A stretch of 64,000 bases of DNA from Diphasiastrum complanatum (GCA_029204225.1 CM055105.1:12900654-12964653); one strand, 5' to 3'; shown: positions 1 through 22,974, counted from the stretch's first letter. Notes: generated by a model from the letters alone, not told the origin. Numbers and translations: made by a program.

Positions 1-640
1 CAATCAAGGCCCTAACTGATCAGCTAACGATCAAACATCGCAAAAGCACCCCTACCACCCACAGGCCTATGGCCAAAGCAGAAAGCACAAACAAGTAATT
101 AGTGGGTATTTAAGAAAGACTGTGTCAGAAAGCAACGAGATTGGGATAATAAACTATACTCTACCTTATGGGCATACAATACCACGTACAAGGCTAGCAC
201 CAATCATACTCCATTTTTTGGGGGGGCAGGAATGTGTTTTACCTATTGAGGTGGAACTGCCATCCCTAACGATTTGCAATGAAACACGACCTAGGAGGGG
301 AAGAGTCCATCCAACAACGACTGAACACTTTGCACGATCTAGATGAACACAAGATAACTGCATTAAACCACCAGGAGGCTCACAAACGACGAATTGAAAG
401 AAGTCCATGATTGGAACTTGCGAGACTACCCACTTCACCCAAGGACAATTACCACTATTCTATGATGCAAGGCATGAATTAATGCCTCAAAAGTTGGGCC
501 CCAGATTGGAATGGCCCTTATGTGATCCAAAGTTGTACGAGAATAACTCCGCAAATTAGCCTGAGTTGAATGGCGAGGTGTTTAAACACCGAGTCAATAT
601 CAACAAGATCAAAATCTACCGAAGTTAGCAGGTGCAGAAA
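1..640 (+). pseudogene. Ty3/Gypsy integrase C-terminal remnant
   Basis: Translation of the first 120 bases gives the integrase-core end (KSTP, then AESTNK), followed by a stop. A second frame from about 122 carries CVLPIEVELPSL, the typical stretch of Gypsy integrases after the catalytic core. A third frame near 475-630 gives the tail that normally reads QKLGP...WEGPY...L.GE...R.VN. The three parts lie in different frames with stops between them, so this is a decayed fragment whose 5' part lies outside the window. It would have catalysed cDNA insertion. Orientation is opposite to the Gypsy fragment at 1268-3965. Confidence 0.7.
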
Positions 641-1267
641 CTGTACAGTATATAATACACATCCCCACTTCTCTCTCTCATTTTTTAGGTGGTGACCCAA
701 CTAAATCGACATTGTTCCTGTATATAATTTTGGAAAGACAACAAATTCCACCTGGTGAAAAAAAAAATGGGAGATTACTCAAGAACGGAGATACTTATAC
801 CCTGAGTATAGACGGAGCATGTCGGCATTCTCATAGAGAGGGCGACCTTAAAAATGGCCCATAGACAAGGTTACGGCCTTAGAATTGGCCCCGATTATAT
901 TAGCCAGCAAGGCCAAGCAAATTTTCAATGTACTCTGTTATTTTATTAATGGAAAAATTGTCGACTATGTTTTTTAGAGAATCGGTTGCCCTTAAAGAAA
1001 ACCCCAAGTCATGAGTGCTCGCCAATACAACACACGGGAAAAACGGGCAAAATCAATTCACAACAAACGGTCGGAAATTATGGAACAGGGTCAAGGGAAA
1101 TGCAGAAAAAATATTGGCAAATTCTAGTGCAAGTCGAAATAGCACACTGACGGACAAATCACCTCGACAGCTTAAGCCATGGGCCACAGCCATGCAAATG
1201 GAATCTGGAGAAATTCAATCGTCCAATCTGGAGAACGCAATATTGGTGCTGAAGTTAATGCTTTTTA
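641..1267. other. Non-coding stretch, possibly Gypsy 3' region
   Basis: No convincing coding signal. It begins where the integrase tail ends and contains a run of nine A at about 761 and T-rich DNA. It could be the 3' untranslated or LTR part of the first Gypsy fragment, but I see no LTR pair or TG...CA boundary that I trust. Confidence 0.3.
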
Positions 1268-2549
1268 AAATTTTTCAAAGGCTTCTAATGCCTCTACTTT
1301 CCAAATAGGAACAATAGTCAGTTTGTATATAGGTCTTGCTAAATCTGCAAAGAAGATAATAAAAATTCATTGTTTGCATGACCCATAAACACATAAACTC
1401 CACTAATTGTTGTTGGCGGAGGCAATTCCACAATAATCTTGATTTTAGAATAATTTGTGGCAATACCATGTCTCAATATCACATGCCCAAGCACAACTCC
1501 GGGGGAAATCCATATCTGACATTTTTCTGGATTTAGAGAAATTTGATATTTGCGACATCTTTCAATTACTTTCTCCAATCGATCCAGGTGGTCTGTATCT
1601 GTACTATGGACTCCCACGTCATCCAAGTAAATTTATAAGATTTTTTGTTAATAATCTTTAAAAGCAAATTGCATTACTCTTTGGAATGAACTTGGTGCAT
1701 TACAGAGTCCAAACGACATTACTTTGTAAGCATAGCTATCCCATTTTGTTGCAAAAGAGTTTGTGGTGATCGGCAGGTGCAATCTTAACCTGGTTGTAAT
1801 AACTAAATCCATCCAGAAAACTATAAGCTTCCGCTCCAGCAAGGCAATTCAAAATGCTTTCAGTAAAAGGTAACGGTAAGTGATCCTTCCACGTCACTTT
1901 GTTCAAAGCCTTGAGATTCACACAAATTCTCAATTTCTCATTCTTCTTAAGAACAATGACAATCGGTGAGATCCATTTGGTATGCTCAATCTCATAAATG
2001 AAATCGACATCAAGCAATATCTGAAGTTCTTTCTTTATCAAATCCGCAACATCAGAATTACAATGATAGAACTTTGTAACCTTTGGAACTGCATCAGGTA
2101 CTAAAGGTATGGTATGTTCAATAACTGACGTCCGAATCCCTTCAAATCTTGATAAGTCCTGCAAAGCAATCTTGATACTTAATAAGTAACATGCGGAGTG
2201 CTTGATACTGTTCAAGATTAAGTTGTGATCCGAATTGTACAATCTTTTGTGGTTCTTTGAGTCCAACAAGATTCATTGGCTGTGTCCTACCTGGGCTATC
2301 GTAAACATCTTTTGAGTCTGGCACGTGTTCTTCGGGTTCACGATGTGCTTTAGGTAACATGATAACCACATCATCCAATGTATAACGTTTAAAATGTTCG
2401 AGCATATCATGCTGGACTACATCTGCTTGTTTCTTTTCGAAAAAACTTGTCTTGGATCTTCGATTAGCCTTCTTAGTAGGAATTGATCCGTGGAGGTGAG
2501 GACTTTCGAGACAATGATGTCTTGCTAGAATTCTGACTTGTAGAATCAT
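1268..2549 (-). pseudogene. Ty3/Gypsy reverse transcriptase, frameshifted
   Basis: On the minus strand the RT domain reads in order: upstream linker with Y.DCFAG-type residues (about 2142-2200), ILLDVDFIYEIEHTKWISPIV and LRICVNLKALNKVT (about 1930-2010), SFLDGFSYYNQVKIAP (about 1800), then in another frame MSFGLCNAPSSFQRVM (about 1700). Next come the catalytic-site neighbourhood MDDVGVHS and SLNPEKCQIW...GHVI (1400-1626). Expected F/YxDD has become MDD at a broken start. At the low-coordinate end a shifted frame still gives ARPIYKLT, where RNase H would begin, and then homology stops. RNase H and integrase of this copy are absent. At least three frame changes make it non-functional. Confidence 0.8.
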
Positions 2550-3965
2550 CCTGGACTTTTCCTTTGCCTTTATTTAGTAAGGGTGGCACACTCACTGAAT
2601 CAATCTTTTAAGGAGAATATTTTCATTTCAAGATTGTATTATAATGCTACTTGGCTTGTTTCTTCGTCATTGACCCTATGATCCTATCTTCCTTCAATAT
2701 AACTGCTTTGGGCTTATTGTTGGTTCATCAGGAACATTACGCACTCCAAATCTGGTCGGATCCATATGATTGAGAATCTACTCATCCGTAAGTTCTGCAT
2801 TGTCATCATAAGTCAATGCATGACTCACATGTATGAGGTCATCTTCAATCGGATCTGGTATAGGTTCCATTGATATCCAAGCTGCATTCAGCACATTAAA
2901 TGGAAAAGTGATCTGTGTATCCAAGGTTCGATCCAATAAGGAAATCTCGCTCAAATCTGACTGATTATCTTGTTGACACATATATCCTGCTGTACAATCA
3001 ATCGTTGCAAGAGCTTCATTCCAGTTGACAATATCCGTTTGAGAATCGTACTGAACTCCCAAATTTTTCTCTGGTCGATCACAAGTATGATCCATTGTTG
3101 ATGAATCATCATCCTCTTTTGAACCACTGGTCTGATAGTCCAAGTTGCAGGATCAACTTTGACTGCACATTCACAATTTTCAAAAGTGATTTTCCGGGTA
3201 CCCTAGTTATGAATTACTTGCGCAACTCGTAACCATGGACGTCCCAATAGGACTCGGTAGACATTTGGTGCTTCTGGTAAGTCCATTACTACAAAGTAAT
3301 GATGAACTATACTCCTGCAATTCTAACAGGTATATCTTCAATCATTCCTCACGGACGAACTGTCATTTGATCAGCTAGCTTAATGGCAAAAGTCGCAGGC
3401 TTGATCTTTGTAAGGCCCCATGTTGCACATAGCTTTGTAGAAATCAAGTTAACTCCTGAATCGCCATCTATCACAACTGCTTCTTAGGAAATTGTCTATG
3501 CTGTATCGATAGGGTGATATTTTTTTGTTCACTTTCCCAAGCTACTCCGACATGGAGCACTTCATTAGATTTTTCAAATCCAGCACAAAAAAGTGGCTCT
3601 TGATGGACTTCTACTTCTGCTTGAGCTAACTTTTGCGCTAAGACTTCTTTTGCTTTTGGCACCAACTTCAGGAATTCTCCCAAAGAAATATTGATCTTAC
3701 TAGATAAAATATTCATGAGCAGTTCTGTTTGCGGCATTTCCGGTTCAGTCATCTTGAAGGGTTCTTGGTGATGATGCAACTGATTATTCATATCTATATG
3801 TGAATTTCTTGGTGGCTACAATGGTGAAGAACGAACTTCGGTTGTTGTTTTAGCAGCTTCAAGCTCCTCTTCTTCTTGCAGATGTTTAATCCACTACCTC
3901 ATATCCTGATATCTTCTTTTTTCTACATGAAGATTTACCCAATCTGTATATGCCTAACTGAGAAT
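2550..3965 (-). pseudogene. Ty3/Gypsy gag C-terminal and aspartic protease remnant
   Basis: This is the upstream part of the same minus-strand element. Around 3200-3480 an interrupted frame gives DGDSGVNLIS followed by GMIEDIPVRI and LLGRPW-like residues, the layout of a retropepsin-type protease with a D-S-G active site. Frames at 3471-3791 and 2778-3143 are the gag/protease linker. The phrase DIVNWNEALATIDC closely matches DIINWGHVLTTIDC in the Gypsy fragment at 46.0-48.7 kb, so both belong to one family. No LTR or primer-binding site is visible at the 3965 end, suggesting truncation. Frames are broken by stops and shifts. Confidence 0.65.
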
Positions 3966-7784
<3,819 letters not shown>

Positions 7785-8350
7785 TGTAGAAAAATCAGCA
7801 TCTACACACAATTTGAGATGCAAACACTAATAGAACTTGATCAAACTTGAATGAAATGATTTTGTACTGTTGCTGTCCGTACAAAACCAGCAAGCTACTG
7901 TATTTCACACGTGTGGATCCAAAAATAGCAAATATAGATCATTCTACACATAGAATTGCAAGCAATCACCAAGATAATGCACCAATGGATAGTAGAACCC
8001 AAGAGAACCATGTATAAGCATGAAATGAGATAGAGAAGAGAGAAGATAACTCTCTCCACGAGTTACATCCTTTTATAGCAGGTCCAAACCCTATTTGGCC
8101 ACTTGGCTTTCCCACCAAAATGCTAACCCTACCAATTTTGGGTCTAGATTAATGTACCCAACTTATTCAAATTGAATCTACTCAAACTCGCATTCTATCT
8201 TTCCCACACTTTCAAAAAGTGTTCATTCAAATGAAATTTAGACTAATGAACTTTGAAAAGTCAACCTCTAAGTCTAAAACAAGTTTTGGCCTCAATATGC
8301 CAAATATGAAAATATTGCAAAATGTGATGAAACTAGTTGAATCTTTCACA
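7785..8350 (-). mobile_element. Copia LTR (3' LTR of minus-strand element)
   Basis: The high-coordinate edge at 8350 is the LTR start on the minus strand (TGTGAAAG). It directly follows a polypurine tract (GAAGAGGGAG) at the end of the Copia RNase H frame. The proposed other edge, TGTAGAAA at 7785, matches the edge of the LTR at 23647. A minus-strand TATA motif (CTATAAAAGG) lies at about 8070-8080. The 10-bp palindrome CACACGTGTG at 7906-7915 recurs in the 23647 LTR. Length would be 566 bp. The 7785 edge is inferred by comparison and no target duplication was confirmed. Confidence 0.6.
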
Positions 8351-8665
8351 CTCCCTCTTCAACTAGTTTTAGCATAGACTTTGATAATACTCCAAGTGAA
8401 GTCCTATGCTTCATGAACAAGTCTTTTCCCAATGCTTTGGTGAAGATATCAGCTACACATTCCCTTGAAGACACATGTTGAAGCTCCACCTCCTTTGCAA
8501 TGACTCGCTCCCTCACAAAATGATATTGTATCTCAATATGCTTGCTCCTAGCATAGTTTTTGACAATAGAACTTTGACCCATCATAAGAATGATCTTCTT
8601 TCTAAGAATAGATCTCCTTTCAATGATCATGTAATGCTCAAAATAGAAACAACCAACTCTTAGTC
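8346..8665 (-). pseudogene. Copia RNase H C-terminal fragment
   Basis: The minus-strand frame carries ARSKHIEIQYHFVRE, then VELQHVSSRECVADIFTKAL and FMKHRTSLGV. This is the characteristic end of Copia RNase H (R.KHIEI.YHF.RE ... Q.AD..TK.L). It ends at a polypurine tract abutting the LTR at 8350, as expected for the 3' end of an element. Everything upstream (RT, integrase, protease, gag) is missing; at about 8670 the sequence switches to a Gypsy integrase tail. The domain would remove RNA from the RNA-DNA hybrid but cannot act in this form. Confidence 0.8.
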
Positions 8666-8689
8666 ATGGTATCCAACCAATGCCTTTGG

Positions 8690-8835
8690 TTCCACTACGA
8701 AATTTTCTTAACCATTGTTTGAACATTCTTACCAATATGCTTCTTCAACAAGCTAACATGAAACACATTATGCATTTTCGTTATGATTGGTAGGTTCAAA
8801 GACAAAGGAAGTTGTTCAAACTTGATGCTTGTGTT
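8690..8835 (-). pseudogene. Gypsy integrase tail fragment
   Basis: The minus-strand frame contains LPLSLNLPIITKMHNVFHVSLLKKHIG. The KxHNVFHVSLLKK motif is the conserved end of Gypsy (chromovirus-type) integrases before the chromodomain. Only about 45 residues remain, between a Copia RNase H end on the same strand and a Copia integrase on the opposite strand. This is a junction scrap, not a gene. Confidence 0.65.
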
Positions 8836-10266
8836 ACTGCTAACCAAGTTGGATGTGTTGCAAGGGAGCAAATTTCTATTCAAGAGGTTTGGCACAAAAG
8901 GATGGGACACCTCAACTTCAAGTCATTGGAGGTAATGGCAAGGAAGAAGGTTGTGATTGGTCTTCCAAGTTCCTTAAGTAATGACAAGCATGTTTGTGAG
9001 TCTTGTGCTTTGTCTAAGTCACATAGACTACCTTATACTAGATCTATTTCTAGATCTACAAAGCCTTTTCAACTTGTACATTCGGATATTCATGGATTTA
9101 CTACAATTAGCAATTGTGGAGCTAAGATGTATGTAACATTCATTGATGATTTTAGTAGATTTTGTTGGATCTATCTACTAAAGAGCAAGGATGAAGTGTA
9201 TGATGTCTTTGTCAAGTTCAAGAATGCAAGGGAGAACCAATTCTCCACAAAGATCAAGTGCTTGAGAGGTGACAATGGTGGTGAGTACATATCTAACAAG
9301 TTCAAGGCCTTTTGTGATGAGCATGGGATCAAGAGGGAGTATACAACATCAAGGACCCCACAACAAAATGGAGTGGCTGAAAGGAAGAATAGAACTTTAT
9401 GTGAAAGTGCTAAAGCTATGAGGTTAAGTGCTAATCTTTACAAACCTTTTTGGGATCAAGCTTTGTTGTGTGCCAATTTCTTGTGCAATAGGTGGCCGAG
9501 TGCTATTTTGGATGGACGGACACCTTTTGAGATGCTATTCAAGAGGAGGCCGAGTGTCAACTTTCTAAGAACCTTTGGATGCACATGCTATGTCAACATT
9601 ACTCTTGATGATAGGACCAAGGAGGATCCATCTTCAAGAAGAGGTATTTTTGTTGGATATAGTGAGGTGAGTAAAGCCTACAAGGTTTACATTCCTTCTA
9701 CTAACAAAGTGATTGTTGGTAGAGATGTCATTTTTTATGAGGGAAACATTCCAAAGGTGTCTTCAAGCATTATTGATGGTAAAGTAGATGGTTCTAACAT
9801 TCTTGATGTTGATGAGAAGGATCCTACTTTGGATGGTGGTGATGATGGACCTTTATCAAGTCAAAAGCCAAGGAGAACATCAAGAGAAAGACAAGTACCT
9901 TCAAGGCTCACATATGATCAAAAGGGTAAGCAAGTAGTTTTTGGAAATTACGTTGCTTTCCTAACCTCTTTGGATGAGCCTACAAGTGTAGATCAAGCAA
10001 GGAAAGAAGAGGAGTGGATCCAACCAATGGATCTTGAGTATCAATCTCTTATGAAGAGTGGAACATCTTTTGGAAGATCTTCTTGTGTACATGGAGCTAT
10101 GCAAGTGGATGGATGTTATCTTGCTGTAAAATCAAGTAATGGATCTGGAAAACAAAGTTTGTTCAATGACTTTGATGGTCAAGTTGAAGATCAAGAAATT
10201 GATCTCAAAGCGCTTCAACTAGTCAAAAGGGAAGTTGGCTACTCAAGAGCATCAAAGGAGAGGTAA
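8806..10266 (+). CDS. Copia GAG-pre-integrase/integrase open frame, RT replaced
   Basis: An open frame of 484 codons from the ATG at 8812. It begins in the GAG-pre-integrase domain (WHKRMGHLNFKSL, CESCALSKSHRLP with an HHCC-like zinc site). The integrase core follows: HSDIHGF...FIDDFSRF (first Asp), LRGDNGGEY (second Asp), RTPQQNGVAERKNRTL (catalytic Glu). Then come the C-terminal FGC.CYV, GIFVGY and the linker RRTSRERQVPSRLTYD. It reaches the RT entry (EEEWIQPMDLEYQSLM) and switches at about 10060 to sequence that does not resemble RT. Protease and gag are missing upstream. The frame is remarkably intact compared with every other element here, so it may be a young insertion or fragment. Whether it is expressed is unknown. 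Confidence 0.8.
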   Translation, partial: RKLFKLDACVTANQVGCVAREQISIQEVWHKRMGHLNFKSLEVMARKKVVIGLPSSLSNDKHVCESCALSKSHRLPYTRSISRSTKPFQLVHSDIHGFTTISNCGAKMYVTFIDDFSRFCWIYLLKSKDEVYDVFVKFKNARENQFSTKIKCLRGDNGGEYISNKFKAFCDEHGIKREYTTSRTPQQNGVAERKNRTLCESAKAMRLSANLYKPFWDQALLCANFLCNRWPSAILDGRTPFEMLFKRRPSVNFLRTFGCTCYVNITLDDRTKEDPSSRRGIFVGYSEVSKAYKVYIPSTNKVIVGRDVIFYEGNIPKVSSSIIDGKVDGSNILDVDEKDPTLDGGDDGPLSSQKPRRTSRERQVPSRLTYDQKGKQVVFGNYVAFLTSLDEPTSVDQARKEEEWIQPMDLEYQSLMKSGTSFGRSSCVHGAMQVDGCYLAVKSSNGSGKQSLFNDFDGQVEDQEIDLKALQLVKREVGYSRASKER

Positions 10267-10280
10267 TTGGCAAGGGTGTT

Positions 10281-11042
10281 ATGGATCTGCTTTTGCAGCA
10301 TATTGAAGACTCAAGTAAGGTCAAAGGAGCAGCAAGGAAGTGTTGTTCAAGTTTACTTTACTTGTTCTATCCCATGTTTGAGCAATTTCATGTGGATGTG
10401 TGCAAATTGTCAAGATATGGTAAAACTAGCTACATTGGTGAGCACTATTTTGATGTTGGATTTGTACTAGCATTCTTGGCTGATTTTGCTGATGAAAATG
10501 AAGCTATTGGAGGTTCATTATGTCACTCATCCATGGCTAAGTTCTCAAGTGTTGAGCTACTTGGTGCCAATACTTGGAGATTGTCAATTTTTGGTGAATT
10601 CATGGTCATTTTCTTGTGTCAAGTAGATCTTGAAGATGGACTAGTGCAAACTACTTGGTTTATGGAGTCATGTGGTGCTGGATTTGCATCATTTATGTAC
10701 TCACCTACTCATGGATTTCCAAGGTTTGATGGTTTCTTGTGGCAAGGTGAAGATGGAGGCTCATTCATGGAGTATCATGGTGGATACAAGGCAACAAAGG
10801 ACAAAGGAGGAGGAGACATGCAAGCAAAAGTTGATCACTCACATTTATTGTTTGTTTGCTGTATTTTTCCAGAGAGTTCAGAGTTGGAAGCATGGTGGAA
10901 TCATTTCATTTACATTCTATTTGATTCTTCATGTTCTAGTCACATTTTTACATGTAAAATTGATGTAAGAAATAGTGAAGCATCCCAAGTGGACACTATT
11001 CTCTATATCAACATAATGGAAAACAAATTCAATAGTACCTAA
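10281..11042 (+). CDS. Unrecognised 253-codon open frame
   Basis: A frame beginning MDLLLQHIEDSSKVKG, overlapping no known domain. It follows the 484-codon Copia frame by 14 bases, and the sequence between 10060 and 10980 is not Copia RT. Composition includes hydrophobic stretches and Gly/Phe-rich parts (PRFDGFLWQGEDGG) but no motif I recognise. Its end runs into a chromodomain-like scrap in another frame. It may be non-coding retroelement 3' DNA that happens to be open, captured DNA, or a novel protein. Coding status is uncertain. Confidence 0.3.
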   Translation: MDLLLQHIEDSSKVKGAARKCCSSLLYLFYPMFEQFHVDVCKLSRYGKTSYIGEHYFDVGFVLAFLADFADENEAIGGSLCHSSMAKFSSVELLGANTWRLSIFGEFMVIFLCQVDLEDGLVQTTWFMESCGAGFASFMYSPTHGFPRFDGFLWQGEDGGSFMEYHGGYKATKDKGGGDMQAKVDHSHLLFVCCIFPESSELEAWWNHFIYILFDSSCSSHIFTCKIDVRNSEASQVDTILYINIMENKFNST

Positions 11043-11156
11043 TCAAATGGAAAGGGTTACATGCTGAAGACAACACATGGGAAGATCATTCCTATCTAAA
11101 GAGATGGCCTACAATCTTGGAAACAACAAGAGGTCTGATGGAAAGTCACACTTGAC
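11030..11156 (+). pseudogene. Chromodomain remnant of a Gypsy chromovirus integrase
   Basis: Reading from 11032 gives YLIKWKGLHAEDNTWED followed by YLKRWPTILE and a stop at about 11152. This is the chromodomain signature (Y..KWKG....TWE) at the C-terminus of chromovirus integrases, which read histone marks for targeted insertion. An in-frame stop precedes the Tyr. The integrase itself is not upstream; unrecognised DNA and a Copia integrase are, so this is a displaced tail. Confidence 0.65.
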
Positions 11157-11943
11157 AAATACCTACATGGCCTTCATTTTTTAGGACAAAAATGCTTAAG
11201 CATGAAAAGTGTCATGTCCCATGTATAATTAGCCCATGTGCGCAACCAAAGAATTTGCAAACTGTAGCCATGGTGCTAAATTGAAGTAGGTTTATGTCAT
11301 TAAGTACTTTTAAATTTAAATTCTTTTTATAATATAAGATTTAAAGTTTTACATACCATCCATTAATTGAAAAAAAAAATGTAACTTAAAAATTTGATTT
11401 CATTTATGATTAGCCTATAATCGATTGACTCATAGATCTTAATAGAACCACAAAAAAAAATGTTGGTGGTACACCACAAAAGGTACTGTCAAATTTCTTG
11501 AATAAAAATGTGATTGTCTAAGGTAGGCAACTATTTTAAAATTCTAGCTATCTTGAAACTATGGTATAATGGTTAGCATTTCCTTTTCTTACCTCAAACA
11601 TTGAACTTTGATTCAAAGTGTGCCCATGAGTATAGATATGACAACAAAAAAAGCATATATGGAATGATCTTGTGAATGCAAATAGAGACTCTTTTTATGG
11701 TTATTGTTGTTGGTGATGAAGTTGGTGTGTCATGTAGGTTGGGATGCTTGCAAGAGAAAGAGAGGGATATGAAATTTTTGCTATTTATGACTTGCACATA
11801 AAGCTATATCTAAAGCATGGGGGCATGGGCATGCATGCAAGAAAAAGAGCGGGATGTGAATCTTTTGCTATTTAAAACGTGCATATAGAGGTGCCATTAA
11901 AGGAGTGGATTCTTGCAATAAAGTCCTTAGCAATGTGGCAAAA
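11157..11943. other. Intergenic DNA, AT-rich
   Basis: Nothing coding. It holds the weak SINE-like promoter described separately at 11555-11640. Two related segments, with TGCAAGAGAAAGAG at about 11749 and TGCAAGAAAAAGAG at about 11834, each followed by a GGGAT(A/G)TGAA..TTTTTGCTATTTA pattern, form an imperfect direct repeat 85 bp apart. Confidence 0.4.
11555..11640 (+). mobile_element. Possible tRNA-derived SINE promoter
   Basis: TGGTATAATGGTTAGCA at 11562-11578 resembles a tRNA A box (D-arm). About 36 bases later GATTCAAAG at 11610-11618 resembles a weak B box. Spacing fits an internal Pol III promoter. No target-site duplication or tail was identified, and the B box lacks the usual GGTTCGA core, so this is tentative. 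Confidence 0.3.
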
Positions 11944-12190
11944 CTATGTGGTCCCACATTTTTATTGAGAGAAAAATGTAGTGGTCATAGATGGTCTCCA
12001 CTTGGAGCGAGAGGAGAAAGAATGGATGGTCCCACATTTGGGGATAGACATCGGAACGACACTCATATGTGGTTTTTACTCTTTTAGGATATAAAGGGTG
12101 GAGTGGGCCACACTTGTCCCCACTTAGCAAGAGATCCAGTTCAAGTTGCAATTTTAAGTACCGCATCACTTATCCTTTATGTAATGGATA
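11944..12190. repeat. Repeat copy 1, shared with sulfate transporter intron 8
   Basis: Compared by eye with 18419-18664, long stretches run parallel in the same orientation. Examples are ATGTGGTCCCACATTT against ATGGTCACCACATTT, GAATGGATGGTCC in both, TATGTGG...ACTCTTTTAG in both, GGAGTGG in both, and a tail with TTGCNATTTT...CATCACTTATC. Copy 1 lacks the (CA)15 tract of copy 2. It lies about 600-850 bp upstream of the transporter start codon. The nature of the repeat is unknown. Confidence 0.6.
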
Positions 12191-12436
12191 GTTGGGGCTT
12201 TTTCTACCCAATTTTAGACTTCTTAAAAATTAGAATGGGCAATATTTCTCAAACCCTCCATTCTTGTTTTAAGAAGCTAGTAAATCGGCTACTTCCAGAG
12301 CTATCAACAGAAGAAAGAGTTGACGCACAAACCCCGAGTACTCGAGGGTTTATGACATGATTCTCGCCATCTTTATGAAAGGATTCCTAGCGAGTCTCGG
12401 GATCTATATGGCTTTATTCCCCAATGAGCAGGTAGG

Positions 12437-12482
12437 CCCAATGAAAAGTCTGGCCTCACCATGCCAATGAAAAGGCTGGCCT
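12437..12482. repeat. Short direct repeat in the promoter region
   Basis: Two near-identical 20-mers with CCAATGAAAAG and CTGGCCT, starting at 12437 and 12463, a 26-bp period. They sit about 330 bp upstream of the start codon and carry CCAAT cores. A role is speculative. Confidence 0.55.
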
Positions 12483-12670
12483 GCATCATTCCTTGATTTC
12501 TAGTGAAAAGGTCAAAAGAAATCCAAAAACCGCGTGTAGCCCGAGTTAAAGAATTTGTTTTTGAACGCGTGGAGATCAATAAATCAAGTACAAAGCTACA
12601 AGGCTACAAGGCTATGGCATTGTCTAGTAAGCTTTTGGAATTAGACGTGTCTTAATCTTGAGAGAGTTGG

Positions 12671-12690
12671 TATACAATATATATATATAG
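12671..12690 (+). promoter_or_regulatory. TATA box of the sulfate transporter gene
   Basis: TATACAATATATATATATAG lies about 105-120 bp upstream of the ATG at 12792. A start of transcription some 30 bp downstream would give a 5' leader of roughly 75-90 nt. No other comparable TATA motif lies in the last 400 bp before the gene. The call rests on position and sequence only. Confidence 0.55.
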
Positions 12691-12791
12691 CCCAAATAGT
12701 GATCCACCCTTAAAGGCTCGTGAAACTAAGTTGTGTGAGCAACCTGGGAGTATACTACACTCGGTTTCTCATTTCCTTGTGAGGGACTGAG

Positions 12792-21649
<8,858 letters not shown>

Positions 21650-21835
21650 AGGCAGTTGCATGATCCAAAACATATGACATGATAGCACCAAAAACTTCTA
21701 AGAAATGAACTTAATGTGGTCCGCTTAGAAATCCCAAAAGCTTATGATGGTGTATCTATCATCCAACTTTTGGAAATCATGCTTCTAAATTCAAGAAAAA
21801 TAAGAGCGTTTGGTAGGAATCTTGCTTCTAGTTTC

Positions 21836-21841
21836 AATAAA
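21836..21841 (+). terminator. Candidate poly(A) signal of the sulfate transporter
   Basis: AATAAA 187 bp after the stop codon, followed by A- and T-rich DNA, at a typical distance for a plant 3' UTR. Plant signals are degenerate, so the cleavage site cannot be placed. Confidence 0.45.
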
Positions 21842-21849
21842 GAAAGAGT

Positions 21850-22632
21850 TTGGGAATTGGTAGTGCTCCAAAAAAAAAAATCTAGTCTAATTGGCATTTC
21901 TTGTATAAGTATCAAGGTTTAAGAGTTTTAAATGTGAAAATTGCATTGATTTTAGTTATGAATTTCAAATTTATTGGGTTTACTCTGATGTTTTACCACT
22001 ATCACTAAAGCATTGCAATTTTCTTAAGATTTTGGCTTTGGAGTATGTTATAAGTACTAGTCTTGGTTAAATATAGCTAGGTAATTGATCAATTAAGATA
22101 CAAAAAGAAAGCAAGTGAAGTAAGAAGATGGCCCACTATACCACAAATGAAATAAGAGAGTGAGAAGGAGGTGAGGAACATAATTGATCTAAGTAAATGA
22201 TGGCCCAATCGATCCATGAAAGAGAATGGTTATGGTGAAAGTAGTCTAGAATTTTTACAACTATGCGTGCAAATGCAGCTAACACATGGTTGCTTTTGTA
22301 CTAGAAAGAAGATGAGAATTCTAGCATTCCCAAGGTCCAAAAGAATCCCAAAAATATCTTTAGAACAAGTAAAAAACTCTTAATGCAACTAGTTCACCAA
22401 ATAAGCTAAACTGCAAGTAGTTGCAACCACTCACATTCAAATTTCTTGTAAATTGAATAAATCATCAAGTCATGCATTTAGATCTTAATACAGACAAGGT
22501 GATTGATCATATATCATGAGAATATTTGCCTTATTTGAGATATTCAAATCAACAAAAATTTTAGAAAAAAGATTGCATTTAAGAAGAGTTAACAAATTAA
22601 AATCTTCTAAGGTTTGGTCATACCCCCACCTT
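21850..22632. other. Non-coding DNA downstream of the transporter
   Basis: AT-rich with only short frames. I see no motif, LTR end or tRNA. It separates the transporter from the retrotransposon cluster that starts at 22633. Confidence 0.5.
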
Positions 22633-22974
22633 CTAATTGTTATTATTTTTTATTGTGTGTGTGTGTGTGTGTGTGTGTGTGGACTCATAAACCTTCTTTA
22701 AAAATTTCCAAGCCTCACTAGATGTAGTGCACTTACCAACTTCCTTGAGAAGTTCATTAGTCACATTCATCTTGATCACATGAAGAGGTTTCTTTGTCCT
22801 CCTATCAACCCTCAATTGTTCTTGAGGTGCCAAAGGTCTCTCCTCCACACCTACAACAATGTCTATCAACTCATTCATCTCAAGGAGAGTCTCCATTTTC
22901 ACCTTCCAAGTTGAATAGTTGCTTGAGGTAAGCCTATCATTGCTCTCCAACATGAAGCCTCCATTTGTAGCCAT
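22633..22974 (-). pseudogene. Copia gag N-terminal fragment
   Basis: The minus-strand frame begins MATNGGFMLESNDRLTSSNY, then STWKVKMETLLEMNELIDIV, the N-terminus of Copia gag (DUF4219 plus UBN2-type helices, with L...NY..WK.KM). It runs through TSSEAWKFLKKVYES and then into a Thr-His repeat encoded by the (TG)n tract at 22654, where homology ends. The capsid C-terminal half and everything downstream are missing. Confidence 0.75.
22654..22681. repeat. (TG)14 microsatellite at a gag truncation point
   Basis: Perfect TG repeat exactly where the minus-strand gag homology stops, in the THTHTH part of the frame. Confidence 0.95.

Noticed and set aside
12103-12360. 85-codon frame upstream of the transporter as an additional 5' exon
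   Set aside because: Ends in TGA, no SULTR similarity, and the transporter ATG has its own in-frame upstream stop and TATA box.
11684-12398. GAGAC sulfur-response cores upstream of the transporter (e.g. GTCTC at 12394)
   Set aside because: A 5-mer is expected about every 500 bp on two strands; the few seen are no excess and lie far from the TATA box.
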